NCBI RefSeq assembly: GCF_017308985.1
Contig: NZ_JADWPE010000005.1
Coordinates: 1-62,884 of the forward strand
Length of the DNA stretch: 62,884 nt
Direction: 5' to 3'
DNA from: Lysobacter changpingensis
Lineage (GTDB): Bacteria > Pseudomonadota > Gammaproteobacteria > Xanthomonadales > Xanthomonadaceae
Below, piece by piece: positions 18,298 through 28,288 of the stretch (positions are counted from its first letter, which is position 1; the number at the start of each line of letters is the position of its first letter). The notes under the pieces were generated by a model. The model did not search any database. It was not told the origin of the DNA and saw nothing but the letters and a program-made list of their open reading frames with translations. A program made the translations under genes and the position numbers.

Positions 18298-20790
18298 ATG
18301 CCCCGTCTTCGCCGCCTGCTGCGCTGGGCGCTGTTCGCGCTGGCCGGCCTGGCCCTTCTCGGCGCCATCGCCCTGGGCACTTTGTACTACCTGGTGGCTC
18401 CCAAGCTGCCCGACGTGGAAACCCTGCGCGCGGTGGAGATGCAGGAGCCGATGTACGTCTACGCCAAGGACGGCCGCCTGATGGCGCTGTTCGGCGAGAC
18501 GCGCCGCTACCCGGTGTCGATCCAGGACGTGCCGGAGCGGCAGAAGCAGGCGTTCCTCGCCATCGAGGACGCGCGCTTCTACAAGCACCACGGCGTCGAC
18601 TTCAAGGGCGTCGCGCGCGCGGTGTGGCTCATCGCCACCACCGATGCGAAGCGCGTGCCGGGCGGCTCGACCATCACCCAGCAGGTCGCACGCCAGTTCT
18701 TCCTCAGCAACGAATACAGCTACACGCGCAAGCTCGCCGAGATGGCCACGGCGATGCGCATGGAGCGCGAGCTGAGCAAGGACGAGATCTTCGAGCTGTA
18801 CTTGAACAAGAGCTTCTTCGGCAACCGCGCCTACGGCGTCGCGGCGGCGGCGGAGTTCTACTACGGCAAGAAGCTCAACGAGCTCGCGCTCGATGAAATG
18901 GCCTCGCTGGCCGGCATTCCGAAGTTCCCGTCCAGCGGCAATCCGCTGAGCAATCCCGAGCGCGCGAAGGTGCGCCGCGACTACATCCTCGATCGCATGG
19001 CCGAGCTGAAGTTCATCAGCCAAGCCGAGGCCGACCAGGCCAAGGCCGTGCCGATGCACGCCACACCGCACGAGCGCCCGGTCGAGGTGTACGCGCCGTA
19101 CGTGGCCGAGATGGTGCGCCAGGAGATGGTCGCGCGCTTCGGCAACGAGGCGCTGACCAAGGGCTACCACGTCACCACCACCATCGATCCGGTGCTGCAG
19201 GCCGCGGCCGACAAGGCGGTGCGCGACGGCCTGGCGGTGTACGACCGTCGCCACGGCTGGCATGGCGTGGAGCAGCATTTCGAACTCGCCCCGAACGAAG
19301 ATGCCACCGCCGTTCGCGCGCGCCTGCGCAACGTCGCGGCGCAGGCGGCGCTGCTGCCGGCGATCGTCACGCGCGTCAGTGGCAGCCAGGTGCAACTGGT
19401 ACTCGCCGACGGCAGCCAGGTCGAACTCGGCAACGACCAGGGTTGGGGCGGACGCGCGCCGGCGAGCCTGGTCAAGCGCGGCGATCTGGTCCGCGTGAGC
19501 CGTATCGAATCCAACGCACCGGTGAAGCCGGGCGATGTCCCGCCGCCGCCGCGCTACCGCCTCGACCAGGTGCCGCAGGCGCAGGCCGCGCTGGTGTCGC
19601 TGGAGCCGTCCAACGGCGCGCTGCGCGCCCTGTCCGGCGGCTACAGCTTCGCCGGCGCGAAGTTCAACCGCGCCACGCAGGCGCGCCGCCAGCCGGGTTC
19701 GAGCTTCAAGCCGTTCGTCTACGCGGCCTCGTTCGAACGCGGCTTCAATCCGGCGTCCGTGGTGCTCGACGCGCCGGTGGTGTTCAAGGATCGCCGCGGC
19801 CACATCTGGCGTCCGCAGAACGACACCGGCAACTTCGCAGGCCCCATGCGTCTGCGCGAAGCGATGGTGCAGTCGCGCAACCTCGTCTCGGTGCGACTGC
19901 TCGATGCGATCGGCGTGGACTACGCGCGCAAGTACATCAGCCACTTCGGTTTCGACGAAGCCGAACTGCCGCCGAACCTGTCGATGTCGCTGGGCACCGC
20001 GTCGCTCACGCCGCTGTCCGTCGCGCGCGGCTTCGCGGTGTTCGCCAACGGCGGTTTCCGCATCACGCCGTGGTTCATCGATGAAGTGAAGGATCGCGAA
20101 GGCGCGGTGGTGTTCAAGGAAAAGCCCGCGGTCGCGTGCCCCGAATGCGGCGTGCCCGGCACGGTCGGCCGCGCGGTGCAGAACACCACCGTCGTCGACG
20201 GCTTCAATCTCGGCCCGGCCACCTCCGGCGCGCAGGCGGCGACGCCGGAAGCGCCGAAGGACGAGCCGAAGAAGCCGGCCATCGACACCAGCAACATGGT
20301 GCTGGCGCCGCGCGCGATCGACGGCCGCATCGCCTACCAGATCGTTTCGATGCTGCGCGACGTGGTCAAGCGCGGTACGGGCACGCCGGCGAAGGTGCTC
20401 GAGCGCGACGACGTCGGCGGCAAGACCGGTTCGACCAACGATCACCGCGACGCATGGTTCTCCGGCATCGGCGGCCCGTACGTCACCACCGTCTGGGTCG
20501 GCCGCGACAACTACAAGTCGCTGGGTTATCGCGAGTACGGCGGCAAGGCCGCGCTGCCGATCTGGATCGACTACATGCGCGTGGCGCTGAAGGACCAGCC
20601 GCTGGCGGTGAACGAGCCGCCGGAAGGCATGGTGAAGGTCTCGGTGGGCGGCAACGGCGCGCTGATCCCCGGCGGCGAAGGCGGCATCATCGAGTGGGTG
20701 AAGGCCGAAGACCTCGAACGCATGCAGAGCTACGTCGACTTCGGTCCGCAGGAAACGGCGCCGGCGGAAGAAGCGTTCGACATCTTCTGA
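18298..20790 (+). CDS. mrcA: Penicillin-binding protein 1A (bifunctional transglycosylase/transpeptidase)
   Basis: 830-aa class A PBP that polymerises and cross-links peptidoglycan at the periplasmic face. Order: short cytoplasmic basic tail, membrane anchor (about 10-32), GT51 glycosyltransferase domain (about 50-225; catalytic Glu90 in [24 protein letters not shown]), an OB-like insert (about 310-410), and the transpeptidase domain with SSFK (active Ser468) and KTGS (Lys709). I took ATG 18298 rather than the TTG just before it. The location next to pilM is conserved in gammaproteobacteria. It ends 24 bp before a strong terminator. Confidence 0.96.
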   Translation: MPRLRRLLRWALFALAGLALLGAIALGTLYYLVAPKLPDVETLRAVEMQEPMYVYAKDGRLMALFGETRRYPVSIQDVPERQKQAFLAIEDARFYKHHGVDFKGVARAVWLIATTDAKRVPGGSTITQQVARQFFLSNEYSYTRKLAEMATAMRMERELSKDEIFELYLNKSFFGNRAYGVAAAAEFYYGKKLNELALDEMASLAGIPKFPSSGNPLSNPERAKVRRDYILDRMAELKFISQAEADQAKAVPMHATPHERPVEVYAPYVAEMVRQEMVARFGNEALTKGYHVTTTIDPVLQAAADKAVRDGLAVYDRRHGWHGVEQHFELAPNEDATAVRARLRNVAAQAALLPAIVTRVSGSQVQLVLADGSQVELGNDQGWGGRAPASLVKRGDLVRVSRIESNAPVKPGDVPPPPRYRLDQVPQAQAALVSLEPSNGALRALSGGYSFAGAKFNRATQARRQPGSSFKPFVYAASFERGFNPASVVLDAPVVFKDRRGHIWRPQNDTGNFAGPMRLREAMVQSRNLVSVRLLDAIGVDYARKYISHFGFDEAELPPNLSMSLGTASLTPLSVARGFAVFANGGFRITPWFIDEVKDREGAVVFKEKPAVACPECGVPGTVGRAVQNTTVVDGFNLGPATSGAQAATPEAPKDEPKKPAIDTSNMVLAPRAIDGRIAYQIVSMLRDVVKRGTGTPAKVLERDDVGGKTGSTNDHRDAWFSGIGGPYVTTVWVGRDNYKSLGYREYGGKAALPIWIDYMRVALKDQPLAVNEPPEGMVKVSVGGNGALIPGGEGGIIEWVKAEDLERMQSYVDFGPQETAPAEEAFDIF

Positions 20791-20814
20791 TCGCCGCATG
20801 GCGACCCGCATGAG

Positions 20815-20840
20815 AACGCCGGGCACGTCCCGGCGTTTTT
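20815..20840 (+). terminator. Intrinsic terminator after mrcA
   Basis: AACGCCGGG and CCCGGCGTT form a perfect 9-bp stem around the loop CACGT, running into a TTTTT tract (20836-20840). It is 25 bp after the mrcA stop. Confidence 0.9.
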
Positions 20841-21016
20841 CATGCAGGACTTTTCATGCAGGACGGCGGGCGTTCATGCTGGGCCGGCGGCGTCCACGAA
20901 ACCGACACGCCACGGACGGTAACGTGCGTGCGCCAGGAAACATGCTAGCTTCGCCTCTGCCGGTGCTGCCGGCCGCGGCGAATTCCGCCGTCGTCGTGCC
21001 AGCCGCGGAGGTCCTC

Positions 21017-21670
21017 ATGCCCCACGCTCGACAGCACGCCCATCAGCACGCGCTCACGCGCACCCGCGAACGCCGGCATCGCCTCGCCCACGAAGCCGCG
21101 CGGCTGATGGCCGAAGGCGGTATTCGCGATTACCACCAGGCCAAGCTCAAGGCGGCGGAAAGGCTGGGCATCTTCGACGATGCCTCGCTGCCGCGGAATC
21201 GCGAGATCGAGGACGCGCTGCGCGAATACCAGCGCCTGTTCCAGCGCGAGAACGTGCCGGCGCTGCGCCAGCGGCGTGAAGCGGCGTTGCGCGCCATGGA
21301 GTTCTTCCATGCGTTCCAGCCGCGACTGGTCGGCCCGGTGCTCGACGGCACCGCCGATACGCGCAGCCCGGTCACGCTGCACCTGTTCAGCGACGATCCC
21401 GACGCGGCGCCGCGTTTCCTCGAACAGCACGGCATTCCCGCCGAATCGCGCAGCCGTCGCGTGCGGCTGGACCGCGAGCGCGCCGCCGACGTGCCGGTGT
21501 GGGTGTTCACCGCCGAGGACCTCGCGTTCGATCTCACCGTGCTGCCGCTGGACGTCCTGCGCCAGGCACCGTTGTCGAGCCTGGACGAAAAGCCGATGAA
21601 GCGCGCGAGCGCGATGCAGCTTCGCCAGATGCTCGCCGAGGAAGAGATTCAGGGCTACACGGGCGAGTGA
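21017..21670 (+). CDS. Conserved hypothetical protein, His/Arg-rich N-terminus
   Basis: 217 aa, function not recognised with certainty. ATG 21017 follows GCGGAGG at a good spacing. The N-terminus is rich in His, Arg and Gln (HARQHAHQHALTRTRERRHR). The next part is alpha-helical (about 25-100, ending RREAALRAMEFFHAF), and an alpha/beta part has alternating strands (PVTLHLFSDDPDAAPRFLEQHGIP; VPVWVFTAEDLAFDLTVLP). The DLAFDLTVLP segment and the helical front recall nucleotidyltransferase-like proteins, but no catalytic motif is clear. No signal peptide. It is transcribed alone, convergent with the Lrp-type gene, with stops 3 bp apart. The 175 bp before it hold only the mrcA terminator. Confidence 0.8.
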   Translation: MPHARQHAHQHALTRTRERRHRLAHEAARLMAEGGIRDYHQAKLKAAERLGIFDDASLPRNREIEDALREYQRLFQRENVPALRQRREAALRAMEFFHAFQPRLVGPVLDGTADTRSPVTLHLFSDDPDAAPRFLEQHGIPAESRSRRVRLDRERAADVPVWVFTAEDLAFDLTVLPLDVLRQAPLSSLDEKPMKRASAMQLRQMLAEEEIQGYTGE

Positions 21671-21673
21671 TCG

Positions 21674-22078
21674 CTAGAGGCCATCCCGCACGCGCCGCAG
21701 TTCGCTGGCGACGCGATAGCGGCCGTACGGCTGCAGCTGTTCGGTGAACGCTTCCAGGCCCGCATCGTCCGTGCACGCCAGCACCACGTGATAGCACCCT
21801 TCGCCGGCGGTCTTGCTGGCGCTCTCCACGTGCGGATGCTGGCGCAGGAAGGTTTCGACGTCCTGGAAATTCGGTCCGTCGAGGAACACCGTGACGAAAT
21901 GGCGACGCAGATCGCCGCGCACGATGCCGAAACGCCGGATCACGCCGTCGTCGACGAGTTGCTGCACGCGCGTGGCGACCGCCTGCCCGGTGAGGTGCAC
22001 GCGGCGGCCCAGTTCCTGCCAGCTCATGCGCGCGTCGTTCGACAGCAGCGCGAGGATCTCGTGGTTGATCTTGTCCAT
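21674..22078 (-). CDS. Lrp/AsnC family transcriptional regulator
   Basis: 134 aa, short for the family (usually 140-165). It has an N-terminal winged HTH (MDKINHEILALLSNDARMSWQEL through about residue 50) and a RAM/AsnC ligand-binding domain (about 60-130, with TAGEGCYHVVLACTDDAGLEAF). It is divergent from the isochorismatase-like gene, with 112 bp between starts, so it probably controls that gene and itself in response to an amino acid or related small molecule (inference). Confidence 0.92.
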   Translation of the reverse strand: MDKINHEILALLSNDARMSWQELGRRVHLTGQAVATRVQQLVDDGVIRRFGIVRGDLRRHFVTVFLDGPNFQDVETFLRQHPHVESASKTAGEGCYHVVLACTDDAGLEAFTEQLQPYGRYRVASELRRVRDGL

Positions 22079-22190
22079 GTTGTCTTCGCTCTTTCAATCC
22101 GCAAGCGCGGGGGCCCCGATTCCTTCGATCCGCAATGGCCTCGCGCGGCCCCGCCGCCTAGTCTGCACCCACTTCCCCCTGGAGTGCGCC

Positions 22191-22694
22191 ATGAGCACCG
22201 CCCTGATCCTGATCGACCTGCAGAACGACTATTTCCCCGGCGGTCGCTATCCGCTGTGGAACGCGGACGCGACGCTCGCCGCCGTCGAAGCCGAAACCGC
22301 CGCCGCGCGCGCGCGGGGCGAGATGGTGATCCACGTGCAGCACATCGCCACGCCGGGCGCGCCGTTCTTCGAACCGGATACCGACGGCGTGGCGATCCAC
22401 CCGCGCGCCTTCGCGGTGGCGCCCGACGCGCCGGTGATCGTCAAGCATCACGCCGATTCCTTCCGCGACACCGGCCTGGAGGCGCTGCTCGCGCGCCGTG
22501 GCGTCGAGCGCCTGCGCATTGCCGGCATGATGACGCAGAACTGTGTCACGCATACCGCCCTCTCGCGTTCCGCCGATCGCTATCGCGTCGAAGTGCTCGC
22601 GCCGTGCACGACGACGGTGGACGAGATGGTCCACCGCATCGCGCTCAGCGCTTTGTCCGATCGCGTGCCGGTCGTCGATCCGGCGCGTGCTTGA
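22191..22694 (+). CDS. Isochorismatase-like cysteine hydrolase
   Basis: 167 aa. The family fold is clear: ALILIDLQNDYFPGG (catalytic Asp near residue 9), a lysine before the cysteine region (VIVKHHADSF, near 84), and RIAGMMTQNCVTHTA with the nucleophilic Cys near 118. Such enzymes hydrolyse amides (nicotinamidase, N-carbamoyl compounds) or isochorismate; the presence of Cys favours amidase activity. ATG 22191 follows GGAG. It shares a 112-bp regulatory region with an Lrp-type regulator, suggesting ligand-controlled expression. The physiological substrate is unknown. Confidence 0.9.
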   Translation: MSTALILIDLQNDYFPGGRYPLWNADATLAAVEAETAAARARGEMVIHVQHIATPGAPFFEPDTDGVAIHPRAFAVAPDAPVIVKHHADSFRDTGLEALLARRGVERLRIAGMMTQNCVTHTALSRSADRYRVEVLAPCTTTVDEMVHRIALSALSDRVPVVDPARA

Positions 22695-22698
22695 GGCG

Positions 22699-23301
22699 TC
22701 ATCGCGCCGGAGCGGCGCGACGTGCGGTCCTGCCCGCGTCGCGCACGCCGAAGACGTTGAGTTCGATCACCACGAACGCGATCAGCCACAGCAGCGCGTC
22801 CCAGGTGTCGAGCCACGCGGCCTGCGGGTTCTCGTCGCCGAATCCCATGGCCGCCCAGGTCAGCAGGAAGCCCACCAGCGCGAGGTACAGCACGGCGGCG
22901 AGCATGCGCCGCAACCGGTGCAGGCGCACCGCGTCGGGCGGCAGGCGCACTTCCAGTTCGAGCAGCGCGATCACGCCAAGCCAGGTGGTTTCGTTGAAGA
23001 AGTCCAGCCACACGCGTTCCAGCGCGTAGCCGATCACCGCGACGACGACCGCGATGCTCGCCAGCAAGCGCACGCCGTGCAGCACCGGAATCCAGCGCGC
23101 GCGGAGCGGCCAGCCGCCGGTTTCCCACTCGAACAGCATCAGCAGGACCAGCCATGCGGCGGTGTCGATCAGTTCGGTGAGTCGGCCATACAGCGAATAC
23201 AGCACGACGTCGCCGGCGAGCAGCGCGTAGATGATCCACTTGAAAACGACGAAGCCGCGGCGGGGCCGCGGCTTCGAAGGGTCGGCAGTGACGCGAGCCA
23301 C
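22699..23301 (-). CDS. Hypothetical integral membrane protein
   Basis: 200 aa with about five hydrophobic helices: FKWIIYALLAGDVVLYSLY (near 20-38), DTAAWLVLLMLF, LLASIAVVVAVIGYAL, MLAAVLYLALVGFLLTWAAM and LLWLIAFVVIELNVFGV. Arg-rich ends suggest both termini in the cytoplasm or an odd helix count. The only start that fits is GTG at 23301, just downstream of gltA (14 bp from its stop), without a good Shine-Dalgarno; it may be read through from gltA. I do not recognise a family; no channel or transporter motif is evident. Confidence 0.8.
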   Translation of the reverse strand: MARVTADPSKPRPRRGFVVFKWIIYALLAGDVVLYSLYGRLTELIDTAAWLVLLMLFEWETGGWPLRARWIPVLHGVRLLASIAVVVAVIGYALERVWLDFFNETTWLGVIALLELEVRLPPDAVRLHRLRRMLAAVLYLALVGFLLTWAAMGFGDENPQAAWLDTWDALLWLIAFVVIELNVFGVRDAGRTARRAAPAR

Positions 23302-23314
23302 CGGCGCGATGGAC

Positions 23315-24619
23315 TCAGCGCTTGGCCAGGTCGGTGTAATCGCGCTGCGGCGAGCCGATGTAGATCTGGCGCGGACGGCCGATCTTGTTTTCCGGATCGT
23401 TCTGCTGCTCCAGCCAGTGCGAGACCCAGCCGGCGGTACGCGCGATGGCGAACATCACGGTGAACATTTCCACCGGGATGCCGAGGGCCTTGTAGATGAT
23501 GCCGGAGTAGAAGTCGACGTTCGGGTAGAGCTTGCGCTGCACGAAGTACTCGTCCTTCAGCGCGGCCTCTTCCAGCTTCATGGCCACTTCGAGCAGCGGA
23601 TCGTTGATGCCGAGCTCGCCGAGCACCTTGTGGGTCATCTCGCGGATGATCTTCGCGCGCGGGTCGAAGTTCTTGTAGACGCGGTGGCCGAAGCCCATCA
23701 GGCGGAAACCCGATTCCTTGTCCTTCGCCTTGGCGACGGCGGAACCGACGTTCTCCGGGCGGCCGATCTCTTCCAGCATCTTCAGCACGGCTTCGTTCGC
23801 ACCGCCATGCGCCGGTCCCCACAGCGCGGCGACGCCGGCGGCGACGCACGCGTACGGGTTGGCGCCGGTGGAACCGACCAGGCGCACGGTCGAGGTCGAT
23901 GCGTTCTGCTCGTGGTCGGCGTGCAGGATGAAGAGCAGGTCCAGCGCCTTGGCGGCGACCGGGTTGAGCTCGAGCGGCTCGCTCGGCACTTCCTTCATCA
24001 TGTGCAGGAAGCGCGTGGTGTATTCGAGGTTGTTCTTCGGATAGCGCATCGGCCAGCCGATCGAATAACGATGGCAGGCGGCGGCGATCGTCGGCACCTT
24101 GGCAATCAGGCGGATCGCGGCCAGGCGGCGCTGTTCCGGATCTTCCAGGTCGAGATCGTTGTGGTAGAAGCTCGCCATCGAGCCGAGCATGCCGACCAGC
24201 ATCGCCATCGGATGCGCGTCGTGGCGGAAGCCGTAGAGGAACGTGCGGAAGGCCTCGTGCATCATCGTGTGATGCGTGACCTCGTGCTCGAACGCGTCGA
24301 ACTCCCCCTTGCCCGGCAGTTCGCCGTTCATCAGCAGGTACGCGACTTCGAGGAAGCTCGACTTCTCGGCCAGCTGTTCGATCGGGTAGCCGCGGTACAG
24401 CAGCACGCCGGCGTCGCCGTCGATGTAGGTCACGGCCGACTTGCAGCTGGCGGTCGCCGTGAAGCCGTTGTCGTAGGTGAAGGCGCCGGTTTCCTTGGGC
24501 AGCTTGCCGATGTCGATGCACGGCTGGCCGAGGACGGGATGGTGGACCGGCAGGGTCACGGTCTTGTCGCCGGCGGTCAGGGAGACCTGATCGAAGCCGG
24601 ACTTCTTGGAATCGGACAC
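23315..24619 (-). CDS. gltA: Citrate synthase (type II, hexameric)
   Basis: 434-aa enzyme condensing acetyl-CoA and oxaloacetate, the first step of the TCA cycle. The length and N-terminal domain (about 10-60) match the NADH-sensitive Gram-negative type. Catalytic parts are visible: [10 protein letters not shown] (first active-site His), [11 protein letters not shown] (second His), and [16 protein letters not shown] with the oxaloacetate-binding Arg and active Asp nearby. The start is GTG 24619 with GAGGAG 8 bp upstream. An upstream extension is open but has no ribosome-binding site. Confidence 0.97.
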   Translation of the reverse strand: MSDSKKSGFDQVSLTAGDKTVTLPVHHPVLGQPCIDIGKLPKETGAFTYDNGFTATASCKSAVTYIDGDAGVLLYRGYPIEQLAEKSSFLEVAYLLMNGELPGKGEFDAFEHEVTHHTMMHEAFRTFLYGFRHDAHPMAMLVGMLGSMASFYHNDLDLEDPEQRRLAAIRLIAKVPTIAAACHRYSIGWPMRYPKNNLEYTTRFLHMMKEVPSEPLELNPVAAKALDLLFILHADHEQNASTSTVRLVGSTGANPYACVAAGVAALWGPAHGGANEAVLKMLEEIGRPENVGSAVAKAKDKESGFRLMGFGHRVYKNFDPRAKIIREMTHKVLGELGINDPLLEVAMKLEEAALKDEYFVQRKLYPNVDFYSGIIYKALGIPVEMFTVMFAIARTAGWVSHWLEQQNDPENKIGRPRQIYIGSPQRDYTDLAKR

Positions 24620-24708
24620 GAAACACTCCTCAAGTCTGCATGCCGCCGGGAGGCGCGGCACGAAGCGGGGACGGGGGTCACGGCGCAGATCGACGCCGCG
24701 ATCCGTGA

Positions 24709-24717
24709 ATTATCGCA
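24709..24717 (-). promoter_or_regulatory. Possible extended -10 promoter of gltA
   Basis: On the minus strand TGCGATAAT lies about 90 bp before the GTG start. This is an extended -10 pattern (TGnGATAAT) in an AT-richer patch. No convincing -35 is present, so the call is tentative. Confidence 0.4.
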
Positions 24718-24719
24718 CA

Positions 24720-25190
24720 ACGTCCGAGGCCCCTGACCCCCGGACTTTGGTGGCAGGGACGGCACGCGCCGTTCCGGCGGGCCGTCTGGCGGCTTGCGCG
24801 GGAATGGGCGCAGGAAGCGGCCACATGCCGTAAGGCGAGGAGTGAGAGAAGGCAGGAGTGGGAAACGAGTGACGGCGGTGCGTCCCCGGATCTGGCGGGC
24901 CGTCGGGCGCGCAGTGTCCCGGATCGGGCCGGCGCGGGTGCGCGCTCGTACCCGTGAGTCGATGTGAGCGCCCGGCGCGGCGTGATCGGCGTCTCTGAGG
25001 CGCCCGCCCCTGTGAACCGACCGACTGAACCGTCGGCACGGTGCCTGCGCGCAAACGCGAAAAGGCCGACGGCCGCCTTTCGGCAGCCGTCGGGTATTTC
25101 ATCGCGATCCGGGACGCCGCGGGCAACCGCGAGGCCGGCGAGTCGTCGGGCGAAGTCCCGTGGGTCGCGCTTGAAGGCGCGGACCGCGGA
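24720..25190. other. 471-bp intergenic region between gltA and rpmE2
   Basis: I find no gene here that I can support. Open frames across it have no recognisable protein features or ribosome-binding sites. It holds the gltA upstream region at one end and a hairpin terminator for the L31 gene at the other (25060-25093). Confidence 0.6.
25060..25093 (-). terminator. Probable terminator downstream of rpmE2
   Basis: A 12-bp stem with one mismatch (25066-25077 with 25082-25093, TTTC loop). On the minus strand it is followed by CC and a TTTT run. It lies about 100 bp after the L31 stop codon. Confidence 0.65.
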
Positions 25191-25439
25191 TTACTTCTGC
25201 GCGCCGTAGCGCTTGCGGAACTTGTCGACGCGACCGCTGGTGTCGACGATCTTGTGCTTGCCCGTGTAGAACGGATGCGAAGCCGAGCTGATATCGACCT
25301 TGATCAGCGGGTACTCGTTACCGTCTTCCCACTTGATCGTCTCCTTGCTGCCAAGGGTCGAGCGGGTCAGGAACTGAAAATCGGTGGTGACGTCCTGGAA
25401 GATGACGTCGCGATAGTCGGGATGGATGCCGGCCTTCAT
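25191..25439 (-). CDS. rpmE2: 50S ribosomal protein L31 type B (zinc-independent)
   Basis: 82-aa ribosomal protein of the large subunit. It starts [16 protein letters not shown] and contains [33 protein letters not shown]. It has no cysteines, so it is the C-minus (type B, YkgM-like) form that does not bind zinc. In enteric bacteria such forms are made under zinc limitation; I see no obvious Zur-box palindrome upstream, so here it may be the housekeeping form. ATG 25439 chosen by homology. Confidence 0.96.
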   Translation of the reverse strand: MKAGIHPDYRDVIFQDVTTDFQFLTRSTLGSKETIKWEDGNEYPLIKVDISSASHPFYTGKHKIVDTSGRVDKFRKRYGAQK

Positions 25440-25520
25440 GGCACTCACCAAAAGATTCGGGGAAAGCGCGGCAGTATAGCGACCACCCCCACCCTTGCGC
25501 AAGTCACCCTGACACCCCGC

Positions 25521-26453
25521 TCAACCGGCCGCCAGCGCTGCACGGATCAGCCCCTCGAAACGCGCCTGGTCGTAGCGCATGAGGATCCTGAACCGGTCCG
25601 GCCGGCCGTCCTGGCGGTTCCAGTCCACGACCGTCATGCCGCGCGCGTGCCCATGGCCGAGTTCGACCGCGACGGGGCGGTCCACGAGTTCGGTCGCACC
25701 TTCCGGCTCCAGCGCGTACGCCATCGCCAGCGCGTCGGCCGAATGCCAGTACTCGCCGCGCCGGTCGGCGGACCATTCGCGCGTCTTCTTCGAGATGCGC
25801 TCGTAGAAGCGGGCGCGCGGCGAATCGACGGCAAGCCACTCGACCACGCGATCATGCAGCAGTCCGTGCGCGAGCGTCGCTTCCCAGTCGGCGAGGTCGA
25901 TCTGCGGGAACGCTTCGAACACGATGTGCGCCGCTTCCGGATCGAAGTACACGTTGAATTCCGCCGCCGGCGTGATGTTGCCGTGGCCGGTCACCGCGCC
26001 GGCCATCACCACGATGCGCCCGACGCGTTCGGGCAACGTCGGATCGAGCTTGAGCGCCAGCGCGACGTTGGTCAGCGGACCGAGCGCGACGAGCACCAGC
26101 TTTCCCGCGTGCTCGTGCGAGAGGCGCAGGATCGCCTGCGCGGCGTGTTCGCGTTCGGCGGCGCGCTGCGCGGCCTCGTAGCCGACGTCGCCGAAACCGT
26201 CCTCGCCGTGCACGTACCCCGCATCCGGCGCGGGATGCAGCAACGGCCCGGGGCAACCGGCGAACACCGGCGCATCGATGCCGGCCACTTCGCACAGCTT
26301 GAGCGCATTGGCGACGGTGTGTTTCAGGCCGACGTTGCCGGCGGCGATGGTGAGGCCGACTACCTCGTGCCGCGCATCGTTGAAGGCCATCAGCAGGGCG
26401 AGCGCGTCGTCCACGCCGGGGTCGGTGTCGATCAGGAGGGGAATTTTTCTCAT
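25521..26453 (-). CDS. Nucleoside hydrolase (inosine-uridine preferring family)
   Basis: 310-aa enzyme cleaving the N-glycosidic bond of ribonucleosides. The calcium-binding signature LIDTDPGVDDALAL (Asp9, Asp11, Asp15, Asp16) is complete. Further blocks are LVLVALGPLTNVALAL, VMAGAVTGHGNITPAAEFNVYFDPEAA (ribose/Asn-Glu-Phe-Asn motif) and a C-terminal DALAMAYALEPE (last calcium Asp). ATG 26453. It lies upstream of rpmE2 and downstream of cutC on the same strand. Likely a nucleoside salvage enzyme; base preference cannot be read from sequence. Confidence 0.93.
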   Translation of the reverse strand: MRKIPLLIDTDPGVDDALALLMAFNDARHEVVGLTIAAGNVGLKHTVANALKLCEVAGIDAPVFAGCPGPLLHPAPDAGYVHGEDGFGDVGYEAAQRAAEREHAAQAILRLSHEHAGKLVLVALGPLTNVALALKLDPTLPERVGRIVVMAGAVTGHGNITPAAEFNVYFDPEAAHIVFEAFPQIDLADWEATLAHGLLHDRVVEWLAVDSPRARFYERISKKTREWSADRRGEYWHSADALAMAYALEPEGATELVDRPVAVELGHGHARGMTVVDWNRQDGRPDRFRILMRYDQARFEGLIRAALAAG

Positions 26454-26502
26454 TGCCCCATTATGGGGGCTGTGGTTGCGGCGTGCTGTCAGCGTTCGGG
26501 CG

Positions 26503-27231
26503 TCAGGCGTTCAGCGCAAGTCGAAGCGCGCGCACCACGTCCGCGCTTGATTGCGACCATTCCGCTGCCAAGCCCGGTTGTTCGCGAGTCGAGCGCATCC
26601 CGGAGGTGCGCAATACCTTCGCCGACGCATGCACCTCGCGAACCCCAGTGCGCTGCACGAGATCGCGCACGTTTTCCGGCGTGACGCCCGCGCCGGCCAT
26701 CACACCGATGCGCCCGACAGCGCGCTGCACGAGCGAGGCGATCACCTCGGCGCCCTTGATCGCCGCAGCGTGCGCTCCCGAAGTGAGCACGCGTTCGCAC
26801 CCGAGTGCGATCGCCGCGTCCAGCGCCGCCTGCGGATCACGCGCCACGTCGATGGCGCGATGGAACGTCACGCCGAGCGGACGCGCCGCGTCGACAAGTT
26901 CACGACACAGTGCGACATCGACATCGCCGCCGGCATCGAGCGCGCCGATCACCACGCCGTCGCAGCCCAGCCGCACGCACAGTTCGATGTCGCGCAGCAT
27001 CGTGTCGCGTTCGAGCGCGTCGTAGACGAAATCGCCCGCGCGCGGACGGATCAGCACGTACAGCGGAATACGCAGGCGTTCGCGCGCCATCGCGAGCGTG
27101 CCGTAGGACGGCGTGCAGCCGCCTTCGCCGAGGTTCTCGCACAGCTCGACGCGATCGGCGCCGCCGTCCTGCGCCGCGAGCGCGGAGGCAAGCGAGTTCG
27201 CCGCGATCTCCAGCGTCGCGCACGAGGTCAC
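26503..27231 (-). CDS. cutC: CutC family protein
   Basis: 242-aa TIM-barrel protein of the CutC family, historically called copper homeostasis protein, though a direct copper role is disputed. Typical blocks: ADRVELCENLGEGGCTPSYG (about 25-44), VLIRPRAGDFVY, LGVTFHRAIDVARDP, GCERVLTSGAHAAA, VMAGAGVTPENV and REVHASAK. The GTG start at 27231 overlaps the stop of the glycosylasparaginase gene (GTGA), so it is translationally coupled to it. Confidence 0.93.
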   Translation of the reverse strand: MTSCATLEIAANSLASALAAQDGGADRVELCENLGEGGCTPSYGTLAMARERLRIPLYVLIRPRAGDFVYDALERDTMLRDIELCVRLGCDGVVIGALDAGGDVDVALCRELVDAARPLGVTFHRAIDVARDPQAALDAAIALGCERVLTSGAHAAAIKGAEVIASLVQRAVGRIGVMAGAGVTPENVRDLVQRTGVREVHASAKVLRTSGMRSTREQPGLAAEWSQSSADVVRALRLALNA

Positions 27232-28235
27232 GTCTGCTCCGTGCGATACACCGATGCGGATTCATGCAGGCGATCGTGCGGACCGGGCGAGGCGTCCTGC
27301 ACCGCGTAGACGAAGCCCCTGTGCAGCGCGAACGCGCCGACGTCGCCGTCCTTGTTCATCGCGAGGAAGCACACCTGCAAGGTCTTGCTGGCTTCCGGCC
27401 GCTTGCGCACCACGCGGTCGATCGCCTCGCGGCACGCATCCGCGGGCGAGCGCCCCTGCCGCATCAGTTCGACCACGAGGAAGCTGGCGGCGTTGCGGAT
27501 CATCTCCTCGCCCACACCCGACGCCGTCGCCGCGCCGACTTCGTTGTCGACATACAGGCCCGCACCGATGATCGGGCTGTCGCCCACGCGGCCGTGCAGT
27601 TTCCACGCCATGCCGCTGGTCGTGCACGCGCCGGCGAGGTTTCCCTTCGCATCGCGCGCGAGGATGCCGAGCGTGTCGTGGTTGGTCTTGTCGCCCGGAC
27701 GCGTCTGGCGCTCGGCGTTGATCTGCGGCGCGTACTTCGACGCCTTCAGCCATTCGCGCCACGCTTCGCGCGCCGTGTCGGTGAGCAGCGGCGTCTTCTC
27801 GAAGCCCTGCGCGATGGCGAACTGCTGCGCGCCCGCGCCGACCAGCATCACGTGCGGCGTCTTTTCCATCACCGCGCGTGCGACCGAGACCGGATGCGCG
27901 ATGTCCTCCAGCGCCGCAACCGAACCGCAGCGGCCGTCGCCGTCCATGATGCTGGCGTCGAGCGTCAGCACGCCGTCGCGGTCGGGATTGCCGCAGCGGC
28001 CGACGGTGGGATTGCACAGGTCGGCCTCGGCCCAGCGCGCGCCGGCTTCGACCGCGTCCAGCGCGCTGCCGCCGCGCGCGAGCACCGGCCACGCCGCGGC
28101 ATTCGCGCCGACGCCGAAATCCCAGGTCGACACGACACGCGCGCGGCCTGTCGCAGGCGCGCTTTTGCCGTGCGGGAGCATGGCGGCGCCGGCGGCGAAC
28201 AGCGAGGCCTGCAGGAACTGACGACGATTGGTCAT
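27228..28235 (-). CDS. N(4)-(beta-N-acetylglucosaminyl)-L-asparaginase, Tat-exported
   Basis: 335-aa Ntn-hydrolase precursor. The N-terminus TNRRQFLQASLFAAGAAM is a twin-arginine signal, so the protein should be exported folded to the periplasm. The autocleavage site and nucleophile are in NHDTLGILARD (Thr188), as in bacterial glycosylasparaginases. After Thr come TTSGMAWKLHGRVGDSPIIGAG (substrate Arg/Asp) and the C-terminal ATASGVGEEMIR. It removes asparagine from glycan chains or acts on aspartyl-glucosamine. ATG 28235. It overlaps cutC, and glucokinase lies just upstream in the same direction, suggesting a link to amino-sugar/sugar use (inference). Confidence 0.93.
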   Translation of the reverse strand: MTNRRQFLQASLFAAGAAMLPHGKSAPATGRARVVSTWDFGVGANAAAWPVLARGGSALDAVEAGARWAEADLCNPTVGRCGNPDRDGVLTLDASIMDGDGRCGSVAALEDIAHPVSVARAVMEKTPHVMLVGAGAQQFAIAQGFEKTPLLTDTAREAWREWLKASKYAPQINAERQTRPGDKTNHDTLGILARDAKGNLAGACTTSGMAWKLHGRVGDSPIIGAGLYVDNEVGAATASGVGEEMIRNAASFLVVELMRQGRSPADACREAIDRVVRKRPEASKTLQVCFLAMNKDGDVGAFALHRGFVYAVQDASPGPHDRLHESASVYRTEQT

Positions 28236-28288
28236 CGGGAACTTTCGTAACGTTGTGTCGGAGAAGGTCGGACGGAACCGGCGTCGAA

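Noticed and set aside
24720-25190. Possible small genes in the gltA-rpmE2 gap
   Set aside because: Frames are short or shadows, with no ribosome-binding site or recognisable protein features; only a terminator hairpin is supported.
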